64,000 bases of DNA from RGZA01 sp041917755 (GTDB lineage Bacteria; Pseudomonadota; Alphaproteobacteria; UBA9219; RGZA01), in NCBI GenBank assembly GCA_041917755.1, contig JAYRWY010000006.1, positions 181,621 to 245,620 of the forward strand, given 5' to 3'. Below, piece by piece: positions 32,163-42,418 of the stretch (its first letter is position 1; each line of letters opens with the position of its first letter). A program made the position numbers and the translations under genes. Under the pieces are notes generated by a model. The model saw only the letters and a list, made by a program, of their open reading frames with translations. It ran no database searches and was not told the origin of the DNA.

Positions 32163-33251
32163 ATGCTCCATTTGTTACTCAGCCCGCTGGGCAAAGAATT
32201 TATTTTCTTTAATTTGTTTCGTTACATTACCTTTCGTACCGGCGCAGCCATTTTAACAACATTGCTGCTTGCCTTCTGGCTTGGACCTAAACTTATTCGT
32301 TGGTTGAAAAGCAAACAAGGCGAAGGCCAACCCATCCGTGAGGATGGCCCGCAAACGCATTTGGCCAAAAAAGGCACGCCAACCATGGGCGGTATTATTA
32401 TTATGGTGCCGTTTTTTATTTCGACGCTGTTGTGGGCGGATTTATCCAATGCGTATGTATGGATTGTATTGTTCGTGACGCTTGGATTTGGATTGGTTGG
32501 ATTTGCCGATGATTACCTCAAGCTTACTAAACGCAATACCAAAGGGGTATCGGGCCGCACGCGGTTGGCGGTGCAAGGTACGGTTGCGGGTATTGCCGCA
32601 TACTTTATCAGCATGATGGCTGCGCCGGATTTGGCAAATACTTTGGCCGTGCCGTTCTTTAAAGATGTGCTTATTCAATTGGGACTTATTCTATTCATCG
32701 CGTTCTCGGTGCTGGTGATGGTAGGCGCCGCCAATGCCGTGAACCTGACCGATGGCTTGGATGGGCTTGTTACCGTGCCACTTATTTTATCGGCGGGTAG
32801 TTTTGGATTGATTGCCTATCTGGTCGGGAATATTGATTTTGCCAAATATTTGCAGCTGCATCACATTGTTGGCGCAGGTGAAATGTTGGTGTTGTGTGGC
32901 GGATTAATTGGCGCATGCCTTGGATTTTTGTGGTTTAACGCACCACCCGCACAGGTGTTTATGGGCGATACCGGTTCGCTTGCCCTTGGCGGCGCGATTG
33001 GCACGATTGCGGTGATTACCAAACATGAAATCGTCTTGGCGATTGTGGGCGGATTATTTGTGATCGAGACCGTATCGGTGATGTTGCAAGTCGCCAGCTT
33101 TAAGCTAACGGGTAAACGGATTTTTAAAATGGCACCGCTGCATCATCACTTTGAAAAATGCGGATGGTCGGAGCCAACGGTGGTCATCCGGTTCTGGATT
33201 ATTGCATTTATTTTTGCACTGATTGGTCTTGCAACCTTAAAGCTACGATGA
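32163..33251 (+). CDS. mraY: Phospho-N-acetylmuramoyl-pentapeptide transferase
   Basis: MraY transfers phospho-MurNAc-pentapeptide to undecaprenyl phosphate and makes lipid I at the inner membrane. The 362-residue protein has about ten membrane segments. Catalytic motifs are FADDYLKLTKRN, NAVNLTDGLDGL and FMGDTGSLALGG, and the cytoplasmic loop PLHHHFEKCGWSE is diagnostic. Its stop overlaps the murD start (ATGA). Confidence 0.98.
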   Translation: MLHLLLSPLGKEFIFFNLFRYITFRTGAAILTTLLLAFWLGPKLIRWLKSKQGEGQPIREDGPQTHLAKKGTPTMGGIIIMVPFFISTLLWADLSNAYVWIVLFVTLGFGLVGFADDYLKLTKRNTKGVSGRTRLAVQGTVAGIAAYFISMMAAPDLANTLAVPFFKDVLIQLGLILFIAFSVLVMVGAANAVNLTDGLDGLVTVPLILSAGSFGLIAYLVGNIDFAKYLQLHHIVGAGEMLVLCGGLIGACLGFLWFNAPPAQVFMGDTGSLALGGAIGTIAVITKHEIVLAIVGGLFVIETVSVMLQVASFKLTGKRIFKMAPLHHHFEKCGWSEPTVVIRFWIIAFIFALIGLATLKLR

Positions 33252-34606
33252 TTGCACTTAGCGACCTAACCGATAAAACCATTGCTGTTTTTGGACTTGG
33301 CAAATCAGGCATGGCGACGCTTGAGGCGTTGCGCCATTCCGGTGCAAGCATATTGGTGGGCGATGATAACGAGGCCAGCTGCAAGAAAGCACAAGATGCA
33401 GGTTTCCCTACCACCGATTTGACCAAAGCCGATTGGGGCAAGATTGATAGCCTGATTTTATCGCCGGGCATTCCCCATACCCTTCCCGCGCCGCATCCGG
33501 TGGCGGCACTCGCCAAACAACATGGCGTAGAAATCGTTGGCGATGTGGAATATCTGTTCCGCCATGTTCCATCGCCTACCTATATCGGGATTACCGGAAC
33601 CAATGGTAAGTCGACCACCACCGCCCTCATCTCCCATATATTAAGTACCGCCAAACGCAGCAACGAAGTTGGCGGCAACCTCGGCACGCCGGTTTTATCG
33701 TTCATGCCGCTTGATAAGAATGGCATCTACGTAATTGAAATGTCATCCTTTCAGTGTGAGCTGACGCCATCGGCCGCATTCGATGTGGTAGTGTGGCTCA
33801 ACATCACGCCCGACCATATTGACCGCCACGGTGATATTGCCGGATACGTTGCCGCCAAGAAGATGCTTCTTAGGAATGCCAATAAAAAGCAGGTATTGGT
33901 CATTGGTGTGGATGATGAATTTAGCCGCCAGGTAGCCGATGAGGTAGAACGTGCGGGCCATTGGCGCGTAATACGCATTAGCAGCCAAACCATGCTAGAA
34001 CATGGGATTAGTGGCATTGATGGCAGGCTTTATAATGACGGGAACGAGCTGTTTTCAATCACCAAAGCCGCCACTTTGCCCGGCGCACATAACTGGCAAA
34101 ACGCAGCCGCCGCCTTGGCAGCCACCAATGCGCTTGGCGTTGATATCGGCAAGATTGATAAGGGCATTCATTCCTATCCGGGGTTGCCGCACCGCCAACA
34201 GCTTATCCGCACCATAGATGGCGTCCGCTTTATTAATGACAGCAAGGCCACCAATGCCGATGCCACCAGCAAGGCGTTATCGTGCTATGATTCCATTTAC
34301 TGGATTGTGGGCGGCAAAGCCAAAGATGGCGGGTTAAACGGGCTTGAGGAATTGATGCCACGTATCAAGCACAGCTTTTTAATTGGCGCATCGGCAGATG
34401 AATTCGCAAGCTGGCTAAAAGGTAAAGCCCCCAGCAGCCACAGTAAAACCCTGGACGTTGCAGTGCGCGAGGCCGCCCGTATGGCAGCCAATGCAGGTGA
34501 TAAAGAAGCAGTTGTGCTTCTCTCCCCTGCATGTGCATCCTATGATCAGTTTAATAACTACGAACATCGCGGCGAGACATTCGCGGCACTTGTTAATTCA
34601 TTATAA
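33248..34606 (+). CDS. murD: UDP-N-acetylmuramoylalanine--D-glutamate ligase
   Basis: MurD adds D-glutamate to UDP-MurNAc-L-alanine. The 452-residue protein starts at ATG 33248, overlapping mraY; the open frame extends further upstream inside mraY, but that part is not expected to be coding. Motifs are VFGLGKSGMATLEAL at the N-terminus, the ATP loop GITGTNGKSTTTALI, ELTPSAAFDVVVWLNITPDH, GLPHRQQLI and INDSKATNADATSKAL. Confidence 0.97.
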   Translation: MIALSDLTDKTIAVFGLGKSGMATLEALRHSGASILVGDDNEASCKKAQDAGFPTTDLTKADWGKIDSLILSPGIPHTLPAPHPVAALAKQHGVEIVGDVEYLFRHVPSPTYIGITGTNGKSTTTALISHILSTAKRSNEVGGNLGTPVLSFMPLDKNGIYVIEMSSFQCELTPSAAFDVVVWLNITPDHIDRHGDIAGYVAAKKMLLRNANKKQVLVIGVDDEFSRQVADEVERAGHWRVIRISSQTMLEHGISGIDGRLYNDGNELFSITKAATLPGAHNWQNAAAALAATNALGVDIGKIDKGIHSYPGLPHRQQLIRTIDGVRFINDSKATNADATSKALSCYDSIYWIVGGKAKDGGLNGLEELMPRIKHSFLIGASADEFASWLKGKAPSSHSKTLDVAVREAARMAANAGDKEAVVLLSPACASYDQFNNYEHRGETFAALVNSL

Positions 34607-34620
34607 GAACAGAGTAAGCC

Positions 34621-35736
34621 ATGCCCATTTCACGTTCCGACCAATCGATTTTAGGCCGCTGGTGGTGGACGGTTGACCACCTCACCCTTGGCGCCATCGC
34701 CATTTTATTGATTGTGGGTGTGTTACTCATTCAAGCAGCCAGCCCGCCCGTTGCCATGCGCATTGGCCAAGATGGGTATTACTTTGTTGAGCGCCATTTA
34801 TTCCAGTTGTTGCTGGGCGTGATTATGATGATTGGATTATCACTGTTGTCGCCAGCACAAATCCGGCTGGTGGCATTGGTCGTGTTTGTCGTTTCACTGG
34901 TGTTGGTGGCGGCGACGCATTTTTGGGGCGTAGAAATCAAAGGCGCGAAGCGCTGGATCCATTTACCGGGATTATCTATTCAGCCATCTGAATTTATGAA
35001 ACCGTGTTTTATTATTTTATCCGCGCGGCTGTTTTCACGGCGCATAGAAACGCAAAATTTCCCAGGCTTTTGGCTTGGGGCTGGGCTTTATATCCTTACC
35101 GCTTCACTGCTATTGATGCAGCCGGATATGGGCATGACCATTTTGATATCGATTGTGTGGGCGACGCAGTTTTTCCTTGCCGGCATGCCGTTCTTTATTG
35201 CGCTTGGCTTTATCGGGTTGGGCGCGTCAGGGATATTGGCTGCCTATTTCCTATTCCCGCACTTCTCATCACGTATTGATAGGTTTTTAAACCCCGATGC
35301 CGGCGATAATTATCAAATCCAGAAATCATTAGAGGCGTTTCATAATGGTGGCTGGCTTGGCGTGGGGCCCGGTGAAGGCCAAGTAAAAATGGCCATTCCC
35401 GATGCGCATGCCGATTTCATCTTCTCCGTTGCCGGGGAAGAATTTGGCCTTGTCAGCTGCGTGATTATTGTTGCCCTGTTCGCCTTCATTATTCTGCGCG
35501 GGTTCTGGCGACTGCGCAGCGAAAATAATTTCTTTATATTTCTGGCAGTTGCGGGATTACTCACTGAATTCGGATTGCAGGCGGTTATCAATATGGGGTC
35601 GTCACTTCATTTGTTACCCACAAAAGGAATGACTTTGCCGTTTATTTCCTATGGCGGTTCATCGTTACTTGCCTTATCACTTTCTGCAGGTATGCTTTTA
35701 TCCCTCACGCGCAAACATTACGGCCAACATACATAA
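34621..35736 (+). CDS. ftsW: Septal peptidoglycan glycosyltransferase FtsW
   Basis: FtsW is a SEDS-family polymerase that builds septal glycan strands from lipid II with FtsI. The 371-residue protein has about ten membrane segments. Family signatures include GAKRWIHLPGLSIQPSEFMK, the substrate-cavity LLMQPDMGMTILIS with its catalytic aspartate, DAHADFIFSVAGEEFG and the C-terminal GMTLPFISYGGSSLLALSL. It sits one base before murG in the usual dcw order. Confidence 0.97.
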   Translation: MPISRSDQSILGRWWWTVDHLTLGAIAILLIVGVLLIQAASPPVAMRIGQDGYYFVERHLFQLLLGVIMMIGLSLLSPAQIRLVALVVFVVSLVLVAATHFWGVEIKGAKRWIHLPGLSIQPSEFMKPCFIILSARLFSRRIETQNFPGFWLGAGLYILTASLLLMQPDMGMTILISIVWATQFFLAGMPFFIALGFIGLGASGILAAYFLFPHFSSRIDRFLNPDAGDNYQIQKSLEAFHNGGWLGVGPGEGQVKMAIPDAHADFIFSVAGEEFGLVSCVIIVALFAFIILRGFWRLRSENNFFIFLAVAGLLTEFGLQAVINMGSSLHLLPTKGMTLPFISYGGSSLLALSLSAGMLLSLTRKHYGQHT

Positions 35737-35737
35737 G

Positions 35738-36904
35738 ATGAACAAACCCAATTCCGATTTTCCTTTAGTGATGCTCGCAGCTGGTGGTACGGGCGGACAT
35801 ATCTTTCCCGCCGAAGCCTTGGCGCGCGAATTATTAAAGCGGAATGTGAATGTGTGCCTGGTCACCGATAAGCGCGGCGGCCAATTCAGCGCCGACATGC
35901 TAGATGTGCCGGTGCTTCGTATTCACGCAGCAGGTCTTGGCAGTAATTTGTTCAGTAAGCTGCGCGGTGTATTGGAAATGAGCTTTGGCGCATTGGAAGC
36001 ATGGTTTGCTATTCGCAAACACAAGCCCGCGCTGGTTGTAGGTTTTGGCGGATATCCATCTGTGCCAACCGTGTTTGCTGCATCCCGTTGCGGCGTGCCG
36101 ATTATGCTACATGAACAAAATGCCGTGGTAGGCCGCGCCAATAAAATTCTTAGCCATTTGGCGCAAGCCATTGCCACATCCTTCCCCAGCGTGAAGGGAT
36201 TGGAGCATACCAAAACGCGCCTCGCCTTGACGGGCAATCCTGTGCGTCCTGCTATTCGTGCATTATATGATGCGCCATACCCGCCAGTCAGCGAGACAGG
36301 TTCGCTGACGTTGTTAGTGCTTGGCGGCAGTTTGGGCGCGACCATTTTCAGTGATGTCGTGCCCAAGGCGGTGATGCGTTTACCCGAACCACTGCGCAAG
36401 CGTCTTATCATTCATCAACAATGCCGCAAGGATGATTTGGAAAAAGTCCGCGCGGCCTACGGTGAAAATGGTATTCATGTGGAACTGGCCACATTCTTCC
36501 ACGATGTGCCGGAACGCCTTGCCAATTGTCATCTTGCGATTTGCCGTTCGGGCGCGTCCACCGTTTCTGAACTTGCCGTTGCCGGACGCCCAGCCATTTT
36601 GGTGCCCTACCCGCATGCGTTAACGGGTGAGCAAAAAGCCAATGCCGAAGCCTTAGCCGAAACCGGCGGCGCGTGGCTTATCCCCCAATCGGCCTTTACG
36701 CCGGAAGCCCTGGCGGTGCGCCTTGAATCCCTGCTGACCCTGCCCGCCACGTTAATAAAGACAGCGGCAGCCACCAAAAACATGGCCAGAGTGGATGCAG
36801 CCAGCAAATTGGCGGATTTAGCGTGCGAGATGATTGGCCTCTCGCATGATGGACAAAAAGTGGGCTATAATGGAAGCGGTTCCGATACGACCTTAGCCGC
36901 TTAA
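35738..36904 (+). CDS. murG: Lipid II synthase MurG (GlcNAc transferase)
   Basis: MurG transfers GlcNAc from UDP-GlcNAc to lipid I and forms lipid II on the inner face of the membrane. The 388-residue GT-B fold protein has the N-terminal G loop LAAGGTGGHIFPA, a second glycine loop VLGGSLGATIF and the acceptor/donor motif CRSGASTVSELAVAGRPAILVPYP. The start is ATG 35738 one base after the ftsW stop; the longer frame beginning at 35651 overlaps ftsW. Confidence 0.96.
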   Translation: MNKPNSDFPLVMLAAGGTGGHIFPAEALARELLKRNVNVCLVTDKRGGQFSADMLDVPVLRIHAAGLGSNLFSKLRGVLEMSFGALEAWFAIRKHKPALVVGFGGYPSVPTVFAASRCGVPIMLHEQNAVVGRANKILSHLAQAIATSFPSVKGLEHTKTRLALTGNPVRPAIRALYDAPYPPVSETGSLTLLVLGGSLGATIFSDVVPKAVMRLPEPLRKRLIIHQQCRKDDLEKVRAAYGENGIHVELATFFHDVPERLANCHLAICRSGASTVSELAVAGRPAILVPYPHALTGEQKANAEALAETGGAWLIPQSAFTPEALAVRLESLLTLPATLIKTAAATKNMARVDAASKLADLACEMIGLSHDGQKVGYNGSGSDTTLAA

Positions 36905-36937
36905 AAAACGCCATTATTTAGTACCAGAGTTTTTGCC

Positions 36938-38410
36938 ATGAATAATATTTTGCCGCTGCATAATAAGACGCGCATTCCGCTTGCCGTTGGCGCCATCCAT
37001 TTTGTGGGTATTGGCGGTATTGGCATGAGCGGGATTGCCGAAATTCTTCATCATCTTGGCTATACCGTACAAGGAAGCGATGCGGCAGAAAACGCAAACG
37101 TCAAACGTCTGCGTGAACGCGGTATAAAAATCTGGGCATCGCATGATGCGGGCCATTTGGGTGATGCAACAGTAGTTGTGATTTCATCCGCGATTAAAAA
37201 AGATAACCCTGAACTGGTTGCTGCGCGCGAAAAACATATTCCGATTGTACGCCGCGCCGAAATGCTTGGTGAACTGATGCGCCTGAAATGGGCTGTGGCC
37301 ATTGGCGGCACGCATGGCAAGACCACCACCACATCTTTGGTGGGTGCGATGTTGGAAACCGCCAAAATGGACCCCACCGTGATTAATGGCGGCATCATCA
37401 ATGCCTATGGCACCAATGCCCGTTTAGGTGATGGCGAATGGATGGTAGTTGAAAGTGATGAATCCGATGGCTCATTCACCAAGCTGCCTGCCACCGTTGC
37501 GGTTGTGACCAATATCGACCCCGAGCATATGGAACATTACGGCACATTTGATGCGGTGCGTAAGGCATATGACACCTTTGTAAGTAACATTCCGTTCTAC
37601 GGCTTTGCGGTGTTGTGCACCGACCACCCCGAAGTGCAGGCAATGATCCCCCGCGTGTCTGACCGCCGCATTATTACCTATGGGACCAATGCGCAGGCGG
37701 ATGTACGCGCAACCAACATTGAAACCGGTGCGTTTGGTGCACGCTTTGATGTAACTTTCACCAATCCCAAAGATGGCACATCACAAACCATCACCGGTAT
37801 GAATTTGCCGATGTATGGGCAGCATAATATTTTAAACGCGCTGGCATCCATTGCGGTTGCATATACCCTTGGCATTGAAGCGCCAGTAATGCGCGAAGCA
37901 TTAGCCAACTTTACCGGTGTGAAGCGTCGCTTTAGTAAAATCGGCAGCGTGAATGGCATTACGGTGATTGATGATTATGGTCACCATCCGGTTGAAATTT
38001 CTGCGGTGTTGTCGGCAGCGCAAACTGCTCGTGGCGGCACAGGCCGCACCATTGCCGTGGTACAGCCCCACCGCTATACCCGTTTGCAATCCCTGTTCAA
38101 TGAATTCTGCACCTGCTTTAATGAAGCAGATATTGTGATTGTTGCAGATGTATATGCAGCAGGTGAACACCCCATTGACGGCGTGAACAAGGACACATTG
38201 GTGGAGGGTTTGCGTGAACGCGGGCACCGCCATGTACTTGCCCTATCCGCCCCTGAAGCATTGCCCGCATTAATTGGCGAGTTAGCAGCACCAGATGACA
38301 TGGTGGTGTGCCTTGGTGCTGGTAACATTACCAGCTGGGCGCAGCAATTGCCGCAAGCACTGGAAGCGTATTATCAAACCCAGCAGAAAAAAGCTGCGGC
38401 GACGTCATGA
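36938..38410 (+). CDS. murC: UDP-N-acetylmuramate--L-alanine ligase
   Basis: MurC attaches L-alanine to UDP-MurNAc and starts the stem peptide. The 490-residue protein has HFVGIGGIGMSGIAEIL, the ATP loop AIGGTHGKTTTTSLVGAML, ESDESDGSFTKL, TNIDPEHMEHYG, GVKRRFSKIG and DDYGHHPVEI. It overlaps murB by four bases. Confidence 0.98.
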   Translation: MNNILPLHNKTRIPLAVGAIHFVGIGGIGMSGIAEILHHLGYTVQGSDAAENANVKRLRERGIKIWASHDAGHLGDATVVVISSAIKKDNPELVAAREKHIPIVRRAEMLGELMRLKWAVAIGGTHGKTTTTSLVGAMLETAKMDPTVINGGIINAYGTNARLGDGEWMVVESDESDGSFTKLPATVAVVTNIDPEHMEHYGTFDAVRKAYDTFVSNIPFYGFAVLCTDHPEVQAMIPRVSDRRIITYGTNAQADVRATNIETGAFGARFDVTFTNPKDGTSQTITGMNLPMYGQHNILNALASIAVAYTLGIEAPVMREALANFTGVKRRFSKIGSVNGITVIDDYGHHPVEISAVLSAAQTARGGTGRTIAVVQPHRYTRLQSLFNEFCTCFNEADIVIVADVYAAGEHPIDGVNKDTLVEGLRERGHRHVLALSAPEALPALIGELAAPDDMVVCLGAGNITSWAQQLPQALEAYYQTQQKKAAATS

Positions 38411-39297
38411 CATTAGCGTTGCCGGAAGTGCGCGGCGCGATCACGTTTGATGCGCCATTGAAAGATTCCACATGGTTTAAAGTTGGCGGCAATGCGCAAG
38501 CATTGTTCAAGCCGGCCGATGAAGCGGACCTTGCACATTTTTTAAAACATCTATCGCCCAACATTCCGGTGACTATTCTTGGTGTTGCCTCCAACGTGAT
38601 TGTACGTGATGGCGGCATTGATGGCGTGGTGATACGCCTTGGCCCCGAATTCAAAACGATTACAGTGGATGGCACTATCATCACTGCTGGCGCGGCCGCG
38701 ATTGATTTGATGGTGGCCAAGGCAGCTGAAAAGGCCAGCCTGACCGGATTGGAATTTTTATGCGGGATACCGGGGAGTATTGGCGGCGGGCTGTATATGA
38801 ATGCAGGTGCCTATGGCCGCGAGTTTAAAGATTGCGTGATTGATGCACGGTTGATGGACCGCAAGGGCAATATCATCACCCTTTCTAACCAGCAGCTTGG
38901 GTTTACCTATCGTCATTCCAATACGCCGGATGGGCATATCTTTTTATCCGCGCGGTTTCAGGGCCAACCCGGTGATGCAGCCGCCATCAGCGCCAAAATG
39001 GCCGAGATTCAAAATAGCCGCCAAAGCAGCCAGCCTATTCGCAGCTATACCGGCGGGTCGACCTTTGCTAACCCAGATGGGCAAAAGGCCTGGCAGCTCA
39101 TTGATGCGGCAGGGTGCCGTGGATTAACCATTGGCGGCGCGCAAGTGTCGAATCAGCACTGTAATTTTTTAATAAACACAGGCAATGCGAACGCGCATGA
39201 TTTAGAATTATTAGGCGAAACGGTTCGGCAGCGCGTGGCAAGCCACAGCGGCGTTGAACTGCGTTGGGAAATTAAACGACTTGGAAACAAGCAATAA
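38407..39297 (+). CDS. murB: UDP-N-acetylenolpyruvoylglucosamine reductase
   Basis: MurB is the FAD enzyme that reduces enolpyruvyl-UDP-GlcNAc to UDP-MurNAc. The 296-residue protein is of the short (type II) form. It shows DSTWFKVGGNAQALFKPAD, the FAD-loop LGVASNVIVRDGGIDGVVIRL, GIPGSIGGGLYMNAGAYG, the proton-donor region YTGGSTFANPDG and the C-terminal VSNQHCNFLINTGNA. It overlaps murC by four bases. Confidence 0.97.
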   Translation: MTLALPEVRGAITFDAPLKDSTWFKVGGNAQALFKPADEADLAHFLKHLSPNIPVTILGVASNVIVRDGGIDGVVIRLGPEFKTITVDGTIITAGAAAIDLMVAKAAEKASLTGLEFLCGIPGSIGGGLYMNAGAYGREFKDCVIDARLMDRKGNIITLSNQQLGFTYRHSNTPDGHIFLSARFQGQPGDAAAISAKMAEIQNSRQSSQPIRSYTGGSTFANPDGQKAWQLIDAAGCRGLTIGGAQVSNQHCNFLINTGNANAHDLELLGETVRQRVASHSGVELRWEIKRLGNKQ

Positions 39298-39313
39298 GGA
39301 AAAGCAGGACATC

Positions 39314-40255
39314 ATGACCATTAGCCCCAAAAAAATTGCTGTGCTACTTGGCGGTTGGTCTGCAGAACGTGAAGTGTCTTTGGTGGGTGGTGCGGCCGTG
39401 GCGGAAGCCTTGAAAAGTCTTGGTCACCAAGTAAGCGCGATTGATGTGCAACGCGATTTGTCCGGCTTATTGCAATCCATTATGCAACATCCCATGGGTA
39501 AGCCCGATGTAATTTTCAATGCCCTGCATGGACGCGGCGGCGAAGACGGTTGCATTCAGGGCGTGCTAGAATTCCTTGGTATTCCCTATACGCATTCGGG
39601 TGTATTGGCTTCAGCCATGTGCATGGATAAGCCAACCGCAAAACGGATTGTGTCGGCTTACGGTGTGCGTTGCCCCGAAGGCAAGGTCATGACCCGCGAT
39701 GAAATTTTGAAAAACGGTTTTCCGTTTGAAGCACCCTTTGTGATAAAGCCCACCAATGAAGGATCGAGTGTGGGCGTGCATATTGTACGCAAGGGCGAGA
39801 ATTTTGATGTCGTCAAAGAAGGCTGGGTTTACGGCCATGACGTGCTGATTGAGCGTTATATTCCCGGACGTGAATTGACTGTTGGCCTTATTGGCGGGAA
39901 AGCGATGATGGTGACCGAAATTAAATTCACCTCAGACTTTTATGACTACACAGTGAAATATACCGCAGGCCATGCAACCCATGATTGCCCCGCACACATT
40001 CCGCAAGCCGTTGCAGCAGAAGCCATGCGCATGGCGGAAGTTGCCTATGTGGCACTTGGATGTTCGGGTGTGGCGCGAATTGATTTGCGTTATGATGAAA
40101 CGCGCAAGGAAAGCGAAAGCCTTTACTTCCTTGAGATGAACAACCAGCCTGGTTTTACGCCATTATCACTGGTGCCAGAACAGGCCGCAGCACAAGGCAT
40201 GCCCTTTGCCCAATTATGCCAATGGATCATCGAACATCCGGTTCAACCCACGTAA
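39314..40255 (+). CDS. ddl: D-alanine--D-alanine ligase
   Basis: Ddl makes the D-Ala-D-Ala dipeptide used by MurF. The 313-residue ATP-grasp protein shows LLGGWSAEREVSLVGG, FNALHGRGGEDGCIQGVLEF, YTHSGVLASAMCMDKPTAK, KPTNEGSSVGVHIV and the late FLEMNNQPGFTPLSLVPEQA. ATG 39314 is used, with AGGAC six bases upstream; the frame extends back to 39254 inside the end of murB. Confidence 0.97.
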   Translation: MTISPKKIAVLLGGWSAEREVSLVGGAAVAEALKSLGHQVSAIDVQRDLSGLLQSIMQHPMGKPDVIFNALHGRGGEDGCIQGVLEFLGIPYTHSGVLASAMCMDKPTAKRIVSAYGVRCPEGKVMTRDEILKNGFPFEAPFVIKPTNEGSSVGVHIVRKGENFDVVKEGWVYGHDVLIERYIPGRELTVGLIGGKAMMVTEIKFTSDFYDYTVKYTAGHATHDCPAHIPQAVAAEAMRMAEVAYVALGCSGVARIDLRYDETRKESESLYFLEMNNQPGFTPLSLVPEQAAAQGMPFAQLCQWIIEHPVQPT

Positions 40256-40261
40256 GGTGTC

Positions 40262-41128
40262 ATGAAACGTAAAGTTGTTATCCGCAGAGCCAAACCGAGA
40301 CCCGCACCGCGTTCGTCTGAAAGCACGTGGAGCTGGCGTACGACGTTATTCGCGGGCGGCGTGTTTTTGGTACTGGGCCTTTTGGTTAGCGGGATGCTGT
40401 TGTGGCGTTCGGGGTGGTTTCAAAAGCAAGCCGATTTGATGGTAGCCAGCGGACTTGAAATGACGCGCAAGGCAGGGTTTTCGGTTGAAAACATTCTGGT
40501 GGAAGGCCGCAACCAGACCGATAAGGATCTGATTGTCAGTGTGTTGCAGGGCGGGATTGAAACGCCGATTGTTGGCTCCCCCATTTTAGCATTTAATCCC
40601 CATGATGCGCTAAAGCGTCTGGGCGATATTTCATGGGTAAAAAGCGGCGTCGTGGAACGCAGGCTGCCCAGCACAATTTTTATTCGCCTTTACGAGCGCG
40701 AACCCATTGCGTTATGGCAAAACAATAAAGTAATCAAGTTGATTGACCGCGAGGGCCATGCGTTACGCGATATTGGCAAGGAAGAAGCACCTAGTCTGCC
40801 ATTAGTGGTAGGCGAAGGCGCGAACACCCATGCCGCGGATTTAATAGCCCAGCTGTTACAATACCAGTCTATCCTTACCCCGCTGCGCGCGGCGGTACGC
40901 GTATCCAATCGCAGGTGGGATTTGCATATGACGAACAACATTGTTGTCAAGCTACCGGAAGAAAATCTTGGCACTGCATTGCAACGTCTGAACAAAGCTA
41001 TTGCCGAACAGCATATTTTTGACCGTAATATTGTGGCGCTTGATTTACGCCTGCCCGACCGCATGATTGTAGAAACCACCGAGACCATTGAACAACCCAA
41101 AGCCCCGAAATCTGACTCCAAAATATAA
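40262..41128 (+). CDS. ftsQ: Cell division protein FtsQ
   Basis: FtsQ is a bitopic divisome scaffold linking early and late proteins through FtsB and FtsL. The 288-residue protein has a basic cytoplasmic tail, one membrane segment (about 30-50, LFAGGVFLVLGLLVSGMLLW) and a POTRA domain (about 75-145, VENILVEGRNQTDKDLIVSV). The FtsQ domain follows with LPSTIFIRLYEREPIALWQN and LIDREGHALRDI. It starts six bases after ddl. Confidence 0.94.
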   Translation: MKRKVVIRRAKPRPAPRSSESTWSWRTTLFAGGVFLVLGLLVSGMLLWRSGWFQKQADLMVASGLEMTRKAGFSVENILVEGRNQTDKDLIVSVLQGGIETPIVGSPILAFNPHDALKRLGDISWVKSGVVERRLPSTIFIRLYEREPIALWQNNKVIKLIDREGHALRDIGKEEAPSLPLVVGEGANTHAADLIAQLLQYQSILTPLRAAVRVSNRRWDLHMTNNIVVKLPEENLGTALQRLNKAIAEQHIFDRNIVALDLRLPDRMIVETTETIEQPKAPKSDSKI

Positions 41129-41140
41129 AGAGTAGCGCAA

Positions 41141-42418
41141 ATGGCCAAAGAACCCGCAAACTCGAATAGTCGCAAACGTGCAAGCAGCAAGGGAGACATC
41201 CTTGCAGCGCTGGATATTGGCACCAGCAAGATTTGCTGCTTCATTGCCCGTAATTCGGAAGAGCATGGCACGCGTGTGATTGGCATTGGCCATCATATTT
41301 CGCAAGGTGTGCGCAGCGGAAATATTGTAGATGTTGAGGCCGCACAGCACGCCATTAACGCAACACTGGATAATGCCGAAGAAGTGGCGGGCGAAAAAAT
41401 CAGCCATGTGATTGTCAATTTTTCCGGTGGCAAGCTTGCCTCCCACCACGCGGATATTCACATCAATCTGAATGGCCGCGAAGCCAGCGATTATGATATT
41501 GAACGTGCCCTGGCGATGGGACAGCAGGAAAGCCTTGAGGAAGGTTCCGAGCTTATTCACCTTGTCCCTACCGATTTTTCGATTGATGGACAGCACGGTA
41601 TTCGCGACCCGCGCGGCATGATTGGTGACAATTTAAATGCCAAGCTGCATATGGTGTCGGCGCATTATGCGCCTATTCGCACATTATTATCCGCGCTGCA
41701 GCGGTGCCATTTGAATGTTGACCATGTGGTGGTATCCCCCTTTGCCAGCGGCCTTGCGTGTTTGGTGGAAGATGAAATGGAATTGGGTGCGACCGTGATT
41801 GATATGGGCGGCGGCACCACTACGCTTGCATTATTCAATGACAAGCAAATGGTGCATGCCGATAGCATCGCGATTGGCGGGATGCATGTAACCAATGATA
41901 TTGCCAGAGGCCTGACCACGCCGGTTAATCATGCAGAGCGTTTGAAGACATTATTCGGTAATGCACTCGCCAGCTCATCCGATGAGCGGGAAATGATTGA
42001 CGTGCCACAAGTTGGTGAAGAAGCACCCGAACATGCCAACCATATTCCCAAATCACATCTCATCCGCATTATCGGGCCGCGACTTGAAGAAACATTTGAA
42101 CATTTGCGCGACCGCTTGAAACTTGCCGAGGGCAGTGTGAATGTGGGACGACGCGTGGTATTGACCGGCGGCGCATGTCAATTGCCCGGTATCCGTGAAA
42201 TGGCGCAGCGCATATTGGAAAAACAAGTGCGCATTGGCCGCCCCTATCGTTTGCAGGGCTTATCCGATAACGCATCGGGACCTGCCTTTGCAACGATTGC
42301 AGGCCTTCTTGCCTACGCAACCAACCCCGAAGCAGGCATGCCGCGTTTCGGGCAGGATTTAAGTGCGGGTCAGGGTTTCTTTGGACGCCTGGCTGGCTGG
42401 CTGCGTAACGCGATTTAG
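41141..42418 (+). CDS. ftsA: Cell division protein FtsA
   Basis: FtsA is the actin-like ATPase that tethers FtsZ to the membrane. The 425-residue protein shows the phosphate-1 loop LAALDIGTSKICCFIA, the phosphate-2 loop TVIDMGGGTTTLALF and the adenosine motif VLTGGACQLPGI. The C-terminal amphipathic helix GFFGRLAGWLRNAI is the membrane-targeting sequence. The N-terminus carries about 20 extra polar residues. It ends four bases into the antisense gene 42415-42753, so the usual ftsA-ftsZ adjacency is broken. Confidence 0.97.
   Translation: MAKEPANSNSRKRASSKGDILAALDIGTSKICCFIARNSEEHGTRVIGIGHHISQGVRSGNIVDVEAAQHAINATLDNAEEVAGEKISHVIVNFSGGKLASHHADIHINLNGREASDYDIERALAMGQQESLEEGSELIHLVPTDFSIDGQHGIRDPRGMIGDNLNAKLHMVSAHYAPIRTLLSALQRCHLNVDHVVVSPFASGLACLVEDEMELGATVIDMGGGTTTLALFNDKQMVHADSIAIGGMHVTNDIARGLTTPVNHAERLKTLFGNALASSSDEREMIDVPQVGEEAPEHANHIPKSHLIRIIGPRLEETFEHLRDRLKLAEGSVNVGRRVVLTGGACQLPGIREMAQRILEKQVRIGRPYRLQGLSDNASGPAFATIAGLLAYATNPEAGMPRFGQDLSAGQGFFGRLAGWLRNAI

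Noticed and set aside
33158..33247. N-terminal extension of MurD into mraY
   Set aside because: Lies within mraY coding sequence; ATG 33248 overlaps the mraY stop in the usual ATGA manner.
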